A stretch of DNA of 64,000 nt. Origin: Sacculina carcini. Its lineage: Eukaryota; Arthropoda; Thecostraca; Sacculinidae. The position numbers and the translations under genes are program-made. The stretch spans positions 8,555,988 to 8,619,987 of the forward strand of contig OU696576.1 in NCBI GenBank assembly GCA_916048095.2. The letters are read 5' to 3'. Positions within the stretch are counted from its first letter, which is position 1. Each line of letters starts with the position of its first letter. The notes under the pieces are model-generated. The model was not told where the DNA came from, made no database searches, and saw only the letters and a program-made list of their open reading frames with translations. Shown one piece after another: positions 36,780 through 47,754 of this stretch.

Positions 36780-39700
36780 ACACAGACACGCGCATTTGTT
36801 TCAGAAACATATATTTGTGGGTTCACGTGGCACAAGCGTGGATTAGAAAAATAGTAACGATAAATTCACAATTTTCTCCGGCAAAAATAGAAAATAGAAT
36901 TGATTAAGTGAAAGAAGCCGATTTCTAGACAGCTCGATAGCAAAACAGGTTGGCAACCACTGGATTCCGGATATAACTAGTTTGCATGGCAAGGCGGCGC
37001 TTCGAGTGAAAATGATTTTCGATTATAATATTTTATGTTTTTTATTTTTTTATTTGTTTTTTTAAACAAATTTTAAATAGATTTTATCTGTACAACTATA
37101 AAACGATGATGCCAAATTCTTTATAACTTATGCCATTTTTTTACACGTTATTTCGACCATGTTCACAAATGTGAATGTTTGCACGAAAAACCAGATGTGG
37201 ACTGCAAATATATTGTTTGAATTGAATTGAAAAAATTCAAATGAGAGGCGATATGGCCGCAACCTTGACCACCAGTCCATTCAGCTCGTCCGACGTGATG
37301 TTGTAGGCAAACTTGGACGAGTTGACTTCGAGAATCAAATTCTCGCTGGACACGCGCTCCTCGAAGCCGCGAACAAAACTCTCCACCACTTCCGAGTAGA
37401 ATTCTGAAACACACATACATTGACAATATCACTGGTTCAACGTAGAATTTTCAACTAAACCATCGACTAGATCGTAAATTAAGAACATCGTGTGTGTGTG
37501 GTGTGTGTGTGTTTGTGTCGTGTGAGTGTGTGTGTGTGTCTATGTGTGTGTGTGTGTGTGTGTTTGTGTCGTGTGTGCGTGTGTGTTTGTGTATGTGTGT
37601 GCGTGTGTGTGTGTGTCGTGTGTGTTTGTGCGTGTGTGTGTCCTATGTGGAATTCCTTCACACAATTTCACACAAATATCATGCATAAAATATACACAGG
37701 GGCATTAGAATTATACACACAGTATTATACACAGGGGCATTAGAATTATACACACAGTATTATACACAGGGACATTAGAATTATACACACAGTATTATAC
37801 ACAGGGACATTAGAATTATACACACAGTATTATACACAGGAGCATTAGAATGGCATGACACATTGACTTGTAACACAGCCGGGAAATTAGCGTGAGAAAT
37901 TACGTTTCACATCTCCCGTGTCGATTGCTGGCGATTTTCTATGACTCGGCGCATCAACCTCATCCTCTTCGTCTAGTGCGTCATCAATGACGTCATCGGT
38001 GACGTCAGACTCGTCGCTCTCTGACGAGCATGAGTCGACGGAAGGTTCGAGAAGACCAGTGACAGGTGCCGGCCACGACACAGACACAGGCGTGACCCGA
38101 CCTAGGTCATCGACCTCGTCGTCCTCTGACCCAGCACCGCCGACCTCGCAACATGACCTCACCAGATAACCAACACCGCCATTGCCAACTATGTCGACCG
38201 CTGGTTCTAGTGACACACACACACACACACAAATATTAACACCCAAACATGTTTTATATGACGTGTCAGAAGTTCCACACATTTGCTCCCCTAATTAAGC
38301 CAATTTGAAGATTGTTTCGCTGTCAATCTAATATTTCCTTCATGTCATCTTCATCTCAAGTTTTGTCGTTCACCAACACATGGGATTGGCGCAGTATGAA
38401 CAGCACCTGATTCAACAGCATAAATGAAACGATAAAGCAAAACTATTGATCGGTTTTTCTTAGTTTCATTTAATTTCATTTTCATTTAATTTATTTCAAT
38501 TCTGTCATTATTTGCATAACATAAATAGTGACAAGGAGTCGACAGAAGCTAAAGCTTGTTTGAAGTCGACCCCTTCAACACATCAATTTTATAAACACAA
38601 AGCATCACATGAGTATATAAAAAATTGAATAATACATTAACACAATTTCACATTAAAGTCAAATAATACATGTACATTAAAGTTAAACAATACATGTACA
38701 GAATTTCACATCAATATAAAGCAAATTCATATTATATATTTGATTATTTTCAATAATATATTTCAATAATATATTTGATTATTTCACTTATTAATTCATG
38801 CATTACTATTTTACGTTATTATTTCATCCTAGTTTGATACATCTTTGTGCAAATATACTCTCATTCAGCGTTTAGATTGAGTATTTTCGCTTGATTTCCG
38901 TCTTTGTCTTCATAAGCTCTCATTTTCCTAACTAAACTCGTTTTTCTCAACCAGCTACATCTTTAAGGCGCTTCCCGGTGCATGGGGCCACCGCACAGCG
39001 TAGTAATATTACCTGCACTCTTCCCATGCCAATGGATTTGCCTGTAATTAATAATAATAATAATAACAATAAGAATGAACCTCCTGCCACATTGGCCGAG
39101 CGCGAGCTAAACGATGTTTCCCCGCCCACGGCTGTTAGACGACTGCCCGCGGGCACAAAGTGACCACTCTGCACGTACACGTGATCGCCCAGCACACAAC
39201 CCTCTTCCACTGTGACGTCATCGTCCAGTCGGACGCGACAGCCAATCAGCGACCGCAAAACACGCACGCCCCGCCCCAGCTGGCAGGCAGAGCCAATCAG
39301 CGAGCGTTTGACACAGCAGTGTGAATCCAGTCGGCTGCCGCAGCCAATCACGCACGACGATAGCTGACAAGCCCCGCCCACTATGACGTCAGCGTCCAGA
39401 CAGACGTCATTTAGCAGCTGAACATCACTATAGTATCAGCATATATACAAGCACAGTAAATGTATAAACAAAGATAAAAAGGCACCAACACAAAATAAAT
39501 AGATACTCCTATGAAATATAAATCCAACAGAAAATCTTAAATTCAACCACATTTACATAAACGCATGATTCACCTACAAATTATCAGGAACAACAATAAA
39601 CTAACTATTAAAACAAACGAAAAAAATGAAAATAAATCATACAAAAAAATGAAATAGGTAAAATAAAATTGAATGAATAATATTTAACAAAAAAGAACAA

Positions 39701-41773
39701 TACAAAATTTTGTTCAAAAGAAAAACAGATGGCATATCTTGCGCAGGTGCAACTATATGCGATGTGTGATGATTGCTAAGCAACAAGAGACAATGGAGCT
39801 TGAGTAGCCAGTGAGAGGAGATTGGGAACCTGGCGAGTTGCGCCGACGGATGACGATAAACGTTGGACGAAACAGATCTGACATTGGAATAGCACGGCTG
39901 CGGCGGCGTCAAAGGAAACACTCGACGATTCAACACATCCCATCTGTACGTCGCCACACACAGACATACATACACGCAGCGTCAATAAACACCCAGCATT
40001 CGCTGAGGCATTCGCAAGAGCCCACACTAGTGAACAGCCGAGATCTGAAGAGAAAGATAGATTATTATTATTATTATTATTATTTACAGGCAAATCCAGT
40101 AGCATGGGAAGAGTGCAAGCACTATTACAACCCTAAGGTGGCCCCATGTACCGGAAGCGCCCAAAAGAATCAGAGAGAAAGAGAGTTCGAGAAGAAAAAA
40201 GTCTAGAAAGAGAGTTGGAAAGAAAATAATAAATAAATAACAATAAATAATAAACCATCATCCGATAACAATACATAATGTCACTCCGCCCACGTTCCGC
40301 AATAAATAATAACAATCAACAATAAATATGTGATTAAGTAAATAACAGCCATCAATAAATAAGAATAAATGTTAATAAATAACAATCAAGAACAATAAAT
40401 ATGATTCAATAAGAAACATCCAACAATACATATAAATATGATTCAATAAGTAACAACAACACAAATAAATATGATTCAATAAACAGCAACAACAATAAAT
40501 ATGATTCAATAAACAACAACAACAATAAATATGATTCAATAAACAGCAACAACAATAAATATGATTCAATAAACAACAACAAGAATAAATATGATTCAAT
40601 AAACAAGAACAGCCAACACTAAAAATGAGGTGCAATACCAAAAACGAGGTAGAAAAGCTGAGGTTGCATGGCAAATTACTCACGTGACATTCTCAAGTGA
40701 ATGCAGAGAATCAACACAGCATAAATATTCTTGATCGATACAATGATAGTACACGGTGTTGCCTGAAACACACACACAAACACACAAACACACAGACACA
40801 AACACATGTACAAGTATATGTACGACATACAAGGCATATGCATAAGTATGTGTTCGTACATACAAATACAAGCACACACATCACTATTAATTAAAGCAAA
40901 AAGAGTTTAAAATAGACGAATACAAAAATGCAAAATATAAGAACTAATACAAAAATGTCCAACATACATTTGCCCGGTTTTCCTGCATAATGAAAACTTG
41001 CAAAACAAATTGCATATGACTACAACACACGAACTGAATAATGACTACGAACAGTAGGTGATAAAATATTACATTAAATAAAATTAAATATTACTACGAA
41101 CAGGAGGTAGCACATACAAACACACACTGGCACACACACAAATACATTGACACACACACACACACACACACACTGACACATTGACACACACACACACACA
41201 CAGACAGACACACAAACACACTGACACACGCCGACAGACAGACAGACACACAAACACACTGACACACGCTGACACATAGACGGACACACTGGCACACGCT
41301 GACACACAGACACACACTGATACACTGACACACAGGCAGACACATAAACACGCTACATAGACACATAGACACACAGACACACACACACACACACACAAAC
41401 ACACAGACACACCGGTGATGTCCTCGTTGTTGATGACCCCGCGCACCAGTTGATCCATGGTCTGGTAGTCGAAATTGTCGGCGAAAATCTGCGGCAAACA
41501 CGGCGCACACAGCCACAAGCCGGTGGCGTCGACCAAATCATGGCGCACCTCCACCGCGTCACAATTGTCAAACACCGCCTCAACACACACACATACATAC
41601 ACATACACATACAAACACACGTAGGAACAAAGTGGACAGTGGCATTTTGATGTTTGCTGACGATTATAAAGGTTCAAAAAACACACACATACAAGCAAAC
41701 ACACACACACACAAACATATAAGCACAAATATACACACACAAACACATAAAAGCACAAATATACATATACATA

Positions 41774-41805
<32 letters not shown>

Positions 41806-42353
41806 TCTATACGCCCAAACAGACTCACCCTTCCACTCACACACACATCCATATATATGAACACACACACACACACACACATACATACACATTACATTGC
41901 ATTCCATTAAGATATATATATATAGCACATCAACACACACGCACACACACCAGCGGAATGTGGAGGCAGTCGGTGGGGGTGAGGGAAGTGGGGCGAGGGG
42001 CAGGGGGCGGCACGTGGCGATGAAACAACACGCGACTGGTGGCGCCATCTGCCGCCAGCACGCATTGTCGCCGCCCGAGTCTGGCCGCGTGGCGAGGCAG
42101 CGTGGCGCGACAGGCCAGCGTCACCACCAGACCTCGATCTGTGCTGGTGCGGCGTGCGCTACTCAACCCACACACACACACACACACACGCATTACATTA
42201 GATTACATTAGGTAAACATATATATAGCGTCCTACACCTAGACGGTTTCCAAGGCGCTGCATACACACACACACGCACATATTACATTACATTACATTAG
42301 GTAGATATTTATATAGCGTCCTACACCTAGACGGTTTCCAAGGCGCTGCACAA

Positions 42354-42386
<33 letters not shown>

Positions 42387-42673
42387 GAAAGGTGGAGAGA
42401 GAGAGGAGAGAAAATTACACCTTATATTCATCATTAGTATAAACAACGTTATCTAAACTAAAATACGATTTCACCAAGAAAAATGTATTAGAGTGCTTTT
42501 TGAGGGATAGAAGGATAGAATTGATAGAGCGTAGTCATGGGAAGAGCTTATTATAAATACGAGGTCCTAAGATACACACACACACACGTGCATACGTACT
42601 TACAGATATACAAACTCAGAAATACACCCACAAATAATGTGTATATGCGTGTGTATGAGTGTGTGTGTGTGTA

Positions 42674-42705
<32 letters not shown>

Positions 42706-44391
42706 TGTGTGAGTCAGTGTGTATGTGATGTCTACCGTTCGTAATAATATTTGTTTCATGTTATTCAGTTCTTGTGCTGAATTCCTATGCAATATGTTAT
42801 GCAAGTTCACATTATACATAAAATCCGGCCAAATGTGTTGATTTTTGCGTTAGAGCCCTGATAGCTGGATAGCTGTGTGTTTGTTCAAATATATGAGACA
42901 TAATAAATGCACAAAATATATAGTTCAAATTTATGAGACTAAAAATTACGAAACTAAATATGATATCTAAATATAAAAAACTATGAAACTAAATATTACG
43001 ACATATATTGCCGTATAATTAATGTTAATATTTGCGTGTATGAAGCGATTATTTATCAAGTATAATTTGAGATTATTGGAAGCTAACTGATGATGAAGTT
43101 GTTTTTGTCAATTTACACGAAGAGTTAGCCCCACAATTACAATTGACTTGATCCGCGCTTGATTGCAATATTATGGCGGATCAGTGTTGCAATTTTTGAT
43201 GAAGTTGAAATTGAACGAATAATTGAAAGTTGTGTGTGGGTGTGTGTGTGTGTGTGTGTGTGTATGCTTCATAGGCCTGCATAATTAAACATCAAGTTGA
43301 TGAGCGCTAGTGCTTCTGCAGTAAATGCACGTGAAATTGTCATTTCTATGTTGTGTCTAAAAACCGAAATTGTTCACGTGAAATCGAATCATTTCAAAAA
43401 TTAATTTCTTTAATTTCTTTAAAAAAAAATAAAAAATAAAAATAAATTAAAAAATTAATTAAGAAATTAAATATAAAAAATTCACCAATAAATAATTTGA
43501 CTATATTTTGCATTATTAATTGTCAATTGTCCGAGTGTAAGTCAGTAAAACGCACGTGTGTTGGCGCAATGCAGCCGAGAAATCCCAGTTGGTGACACAG
43601 CCGGCGCTGAGCAGTAGGAAATCGGCACCCGCCTGTAGCACAGCTCGTGCGTCCAGCTCACGCAACACGTCACCCACACTGACCTCAGCCAACCCGGCTG
43701 CAACACGCGACAATATGGCGACACGTCAACCACCATACACATACATATATACACATATTTTTTGGCGCTTGCAAATGAGATTGAATCCAATTGCAATTTG
43801 ACATTTTGCAATGTCTCTTTTCTGGTGGATTCTAAACGCTGTAGATATCAACAAAACATGTATCAAACATGGCCTACTACCAAGACATGTTTTTCCATAA
43901 CAAGACATATATAGCGACATGTGTCGCACATATATATTTGTGTCGGATATATATTTCATCAAAATATATGTTTCTATATATGTGCGACACATGCCGCAAT
44001 ATATGTCTTGTTATGAAGAAAATGTATTGGTAGTAGGCCATGTTTGATACATGTTTTGTTTATATCTACAGCGTTTAGAATCCACCAGAAATATATGTGT
44101 GCGAGATATATATTTTTGTCCTTATCAAAATATATGTTTCTATCATTTTTTCACAAGAATTCTCGCAACCGCTAGGGGTGCGAACAATACCGGTTAAGGA
44201 GCACTGCATGCGTAAAGCGACACGCACTGACATTACCTGCGTCACAATTGTCTCGAGACAGCTGACTGTCGTCTTCTTGTGATTGCTCGCCGTCACTGCT
44301 GTCGCCGCCGCCGCCCACGCACACAAGAGTCACACTCATACAGCCGTCCTGCCCGGCATCTTCTGATAACCCCAGCCAACCACCGCGTCTG

Positions 44392-44422
<31 letters not shown>

Positions 44423-45343
44423 TAGACGCAATAAGCGCTCAACTTATTACCGAATTACTCAATAAAACTACGCTTCAAACAGCACAAAAATAAGATGCAT
44501 CGAGAGGTGAGACAATTATGACGCAGACTGACACAAGATGGCGGCGCAGTTTGGCCGTTTGACGGCACGAGCACACGAAGCAGCGGCGAACGCCGTGCTG
44601 TCGCAGGTACCTCAGACACTGGTCGATCAGCGTGTTGGTGGCCACTTGCATCAAGGCCTGCCACCAAACAAGCCGCAGAATCACAACAGCAATGACAATA
44701 AAACGCGATAGAATACGGAGCATTTCTGCTTGATGCGAGTCATTTTGCATGACAGTTTATATCGACTGCGCTGAAGTGAAGACAATTTGCCCTTGCCGAA
44801 ATATTGATCGATGTATACAAATATGTATTATTATAGAATAAATGTTATATTGTCTTATATTTCAATCAAATTAATAACCTAGACTTATTTTAAGGTGATC
44901 AAAATAATAATGCTGGAATATGAAGGTGCACTGTAATATATGGCTACATCGTCTTGGCACAGAATATACAGATAAAAATACTTTAATAGCAAGCAATCAC
45001 TGAGACGCGCTTCCCCTGCGCTCAGGGGATAAGAATACTGCCGCCGTACCCGCTGCGTGTCGTGTAAGAGGCGACTAAAAGCGGACCCCTCTGCTTCTTC
45101 CTCTGCCATCCCAAGGGGGGAGCGATAATCCAACAGGGTTGGTACACCCTTGGATTAATGCAGCTGTCTCCTGTCCTAACCCTCTACCTGAATTATAAAA
45201 ATAAAAATGAAAATGAGAGGCGCTGAACAACGCACCAGAGGCACGTCTGAGATGTACGGAAACAGTCGATCGTCAAACGCATCGGCCAAAACAACAGCCT
45301 GCAGAATATCCTCCTGCTGGACGTGCTTAGCGTTAGGAGGCAT
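35305..45343 (-). CDS. EIF2B5: Translation initiation factor eIF2B subunit epsilon
   Basis: Complete: 14 coding exons giving 749 residues (human 721). In transcript order: 45236-45343, 44533-44657, 44237-44388, 43556-43697, 41951-42158, 41413-41578, 40684-40762, 39830-39943, 39081-39427, 37904-38206, 37264-37403, 36583-36738, 35732-35890, 35305-35355. All junctions are GT-AG and in phase. Exon 1 has [20 protein letters not shown], the nucleotidyltransferase-like start. Exon 6 has [16 protein letters not shown]. Exons 8-9 carry hexapeptide repeats of a left-handed beta-helix ([32 protein letters not shown]). Exon 10 is an acidic linker. Exons 11-14 form the W2/HEAT domain ([22 protein letters not shown], ending QEAEEESD). 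Family role: catalytic GEF subunit recycling eIF2-GDP. Exon 3 has an acidic Gly/Ser/Asp insertion not in the human protein. Many acceptors follow (TG)n on the sense strand. Confidence 0.95.
36279..36529. mobile_element. hAT-like MITE with perfect 8-bp target duplication
   Basis: Ends are CAGTGTTTCTTAACC and, inverted, GGTTAAGAAACCTTG. It is flanked on both sides by ACCTAGCC (36,271-36,278 and 36,530-36,537). 251 bp, no coding capacity, in EIF2B5 intron 12. Confidence 0.85.
37490..37642. repeat. (GT)n microsatellite with TCGTGTG interruptions
   Basis: A degenerate GT array in EIF2B5 intron 10, directly beside the 35-bp minisatellite. Confidence 0.9.
37689..37850. repeat. 35-bp minisatellite, about 4.5 units
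   Basis: Tandem units combining TATACACAGGGGCATTAGAA and TTATACACACAGTAT, almost identical except for GGGG/GGGA/GGAG in the middle of the unit. In EIF2B5 intron 10. Confidence 0.95.
38965..39062 (-). repeat. (TTA)n-headed repeat, inverted head fragment
   Basis: Minus strand reads (TTA)n, TTACAGGCAAATCCATTGGC, then GGAAGAGTGCAGG and CCCCATGCACCGGGAAGCGCC. Its (TTA)n end is about 20 bp from the EIF2B5 exon 9 donor. Confidence 0.75.
40057..40620 (+). repeat. (TTA)n-headed interspersed repeat, longest copy
   Basis: Nearly identical to 12,635-13,095 over the head and first part of the tail. It then extends with six or so 30-bp units of AATAAATATGATTCAATAAA plus CAACAACAAC, a minisatellite grown from the tail. 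In EIF2B5 intron 7. Confidence 0.85.
41100..41420. repeat. (CA)n-rich array beside EIF2B5 exon 6 donor
   Basis: CA interrupted by CTGACA, GACAGACA and CACGCTGA units. It lies immediately downstream of the exon 6 donor on the EIF2B5 sense strand. A second array lies at 41,680-41,900. Confidence 0.9.
42190..42352 (-). repeat. Two direct copies of a 75-bp LINE/SINE tail
   Basis: AGCGTCCTACACCTAGACGG and TTTCCAAGGCGCTGCA occur at about 42,224-42,260 and 42,315-42,350, each preceded by ATTACATTACATTAGGTA-type sequence. Read on minus this is a GCGCCTTGGAAACC hairpin and GACGCTATATAAATA tail. Confidence 0.7.
43818..44090. mobile_element. Foldback (palindromic) MITE in EIF2B5 intron 3
   Basis: Outer ends are TTCTGGTGGATTCTAAACGC and, inverted, GCGTTTAGAATCCACCAGAA. 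Arms are about 115 bp with few mismatches and the loop about 40 bp. No coding capacity. The loop resembles the sequence just outside the right end. Confidence 0.9.
45000..45215 (+). repeat. SINE
   Basis: Contains GCCGCCGTACCCGCTGCGTG, AAGAGGCGACTAAAAGCGG and TTGGTACACCCTTGGATTAA, ending in an A-rich tail (AAAAATAAAAATGAAAATGA). It lies about 20 bp into EIF2B5 intron 1. A 3'-half relative is at 33,095-33,192. Confidence 0.65.
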
Positions 45344-46263
45344 TGTCACCTCGAAACCCGAAAATCTGCCGAAAAATCGATAGAAACACAAGCGTGATTC
45401 GAACAGCTCAAGCAAGTTAAGCATAAAATTGCACAGCCTTAATAAATTCGGCGGCATTTTCTTATGAACTTGCAAATAAAAGTTCACCCGATGTTTAGTT
45501 AGGTGTAATTTTTGTATTGCGCGCGCTTTGGTCGTTGCTATTTGCGCAGTTTTTAGGTACGAAAATGATAAAATCGTACTAGTGTTAAACTAATTTTTTG
45601 CATGATGCTTATTGCCCACGTACCCCAGTCGAATATTTTACAATAAAACTCGAACTAACACCCGAGCATGTGCACTTTGCTCTACATTCGTTTGAAATGC
45701 GCTGTATTTAGTTTTCAAAACATTTTAGATTGTAGTGTATTGTGTAAACGATTTCCAATCAGACATAAATTAAAACTTAAGCATGCTAAATAACGCCAAA
45801 TTACCAAAGTATGGTAACCAGCTTATTAACAATTTTATGCAGCCATTTTGTTCAACGTTGCCTCGTTGGAGATCTGCGTCCTTAACGTCGTTACGACTTG
45901 TGAGTCTACAACATATATTTGGTATACAGATTCTTTGTGTCTTCAGATTTTTGGTGTACCTCATACGTCTACGGTTTGTATTTAGCCGCTTCACGTAAAT
46001 TATTGCTATTGCTGTTCTTGTCACTCGCTTTTTTATGTGCGCTGTACCAAATCAATCGACGTCTATCTGGTGAATACATTTGGACTCAGGTTGATTTTTT
46101 CAACGGCGTATAAGCTGTTCACTGTGATTCGTGCTTTTTGCACTTCTTCGTGATTTGTGCTCAGATTGGGCTGCTCTGCGATCATTTCTTGCGTCGCTGA
46201 TTGTATAGCATTCTCCAGCGCTTCGGGGTAATTAGTAGTACTAGCTTCACCACCCAGTTCCAG
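45344..46263. promoter_or_regulatory. Divergent region EIF2B5 / hnRNP L-like copy 1
   Basis: The gap between two divergent genes should hold the EIF2B5 promoter. No canonical element was found. The right part (46,063-46,258) has a minus-strand frame with protein-like composition, discussed as a finding. Confidence 0.4.
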
Positions 46264-47754
46264 TCTGCGGCGCACCTTATGGACGCCTACTCGGGCAAGC
46301 GTCAGCACGGAGACGACACGATGATGGCGAGCGGTGGCGACGCCAATTGGCAGGGACCGCCGCGCAAGCGTCGCGACTACGAGCCGCTGCCGCCCAACCA
46401 CGTGCTGCTGCTGACCATCCTGAACCCGCTGTACCCGATCACCGTCGAGGTGCTGCACGCCATCTGTTCGCCGCACTCTCGCGTGGTGCGCATCGTCACC
46501 TTCCAGAAGACCGGCATGCAGGCCATGATCGAGCTGGAGAGCGTGGCGGGCGCGTGCGCTGTGCGCGAGGCCGTTGACGGCGCCGACATCTACTCGGGCT
46601 GCTGCACGGTGCGTGCCGAGTTCGCCAAGCCGACGCGTCTCAACGTGTTCCGCAACGACTCGCGCACCTTCGACTACACGGTCGACCTGAACAACCCGGC
46701 CGAGGCGGAGAAGGCGCAGCAGATGCGCAAAACTCCGCTGCTGCCGCAGCCAGGCAACAACTACGGTGGCGGTGCGGCCTCCTCCGTGCCCCCTCCGCCC
46801 ATGGACCAGCCCCCCTATCCTGATATGCGGGGGCCGGCGGGAGGTCCAGGCGGACCGATGTCCATGGGCGGAGACATGTTCCCCAGTCAGCGGTCGAATG
46901 GTGGCGGCGGTGGTGGTGGTAGCGGCGGCAACTTTGCCGTGTCTGCCGGCATATTCCGCGCGGCGCAGGAGTACAGTCGCAGCGGCTGTTACGGCCAGGA
47001 GGGCGGCATGTACACGATGACGATGCGCGAGGACCGGCGCGCGCCCGTCATGGCTCAACCGGGCACCGTGGTCATGGTGTACGGACTGAGCGCCGACAAG
47101 ACCAACCCGACGCGGCTGTTCAACCTGTTCTGTCTGTACGGCAACGTGGCGCGCATCAAGTTTCTGCGCAGCAAGGAGGGCACGGCCATGATCCAGATGG
47201 AGGACATGATGTCTGTGGACCGCATCATGCAGAACCTGAATCGTGCCGAGTGTTTCGGCGGCCATATGCAGCTGACGCCCAGCAAACAGCCCTACCTGAA
47301 CGAGGTGGCCGACCCACAGACTCTGCCCGACGGCAGCAGCTGCTTCGGCGACTTCACGCGCGACCGCAACAACCGCTACCTGGACCAGAAGACGGCGTCG
47401 CGCAACCGCGTCATTGCGCCCACGCACATTCTGCACTACTACAACGCGCCGCCGTCGCTGAGCGTCGAGGAGGTGACCGACATGTTCACCAGCAACGGCG
47501 CCGAGCAGCCGCTCGAGGTGCGCATCTTCCCGGCGCGCAGTTCGCGCAGCTCGTCCGGCCTGGTGCAGTTCGGCACGGTGGCGCAGGCGGTCGAGGCGCT
47601 CATGGTCTGCAACCACGTGCCCATGCCGCACGCCGACGGAGGACAGCCGTACACCGTCAAACTGTGCTTCTCGTCGTCGCGCAGTCTCGACGCCGCCTCG
47701 GCGCACGATGCGTCGGCTGCCGGCGGCGGCGGTGCAGCTGCACATTTCCAGTAG
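46264..47754 (+). CDS. HNRNPL: hnRNP L-like RNA-binding protein, copy 1 (RRM2-RRM4 exon)
   Basis: One uninterrupted exon. From ATG 46279 it encodes 491 residues ending at TAG 47752-47754. Sequence shared with copy 2 begins at 46,264, right after CAG, as at a splice acceptor. The first RRM present (about residues 36-125) has PPNHVLLLTILNP, GADIYSGCCTVRAEFAKPTR and LNVFRND, matching RRM2 of hnRNP L. A Gly/Pro-rich linker follows. The next RRM (about 258-335) has VMVYGLSADKTNPTRLFNLF and LYGNVARIKF. The last RRM (about 385-475) has ILHYYNAPPSLSVEEVTDMF and RSSSGLVQFG. RRM1, normally N-terminal, is not seen in the 900 bp up to EIF2B5. The hnRNP L/smooth family binds CA-rich RNA and regulates splicing. 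An intronless 1.5-kb exon is unusual for this window. The long antisense frame over it is a by-product of GC-rich codon usage. Confidence 0.88.
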   Translation, partial: SAAHLMDAYSGKRQHGDDTMMASGGDANWQGPPRKRRDYEPLPPNHVLLLTILNPLYPITVEVLHAICSPHSRVVRIVTFQKTGMQAMIELESVAGACAVREAVDGADIYSGCCTVRAEFAKPTRLNVFRNDSRTFDYTVDLNNPAEAEKAQQMRKTPLLPQPGNNYGGGAASSVPPPPMDQPPYPDMRGPAGGPGGPMSMGGDMFPSQRSNGGGGGGGSGGNFAVSAGIFRAAQEYSRSGCYGQEGGMYTMTMREDRRAPVMAQPGTVVMVYGLSADKTNPTRLFNLFCLYGNVARIKFLRSKEGTAMIQMEDMMSVDRIMQNLNRAECFGGHMQLTPSKQPYLNEVADPQTLPDGSSCFGDFTRDRNNRYLDQKTASRNRVIAPTHILHYYNAPPSLSVEEVTDMFTSNGAEQPLEVRIFPARSSRSSSGLVQFGTVAQAVEALMVCNHVPMPHADGGQPYTVKLCFSSSRSLDAASAHDASAAGGGGAAAHFQ

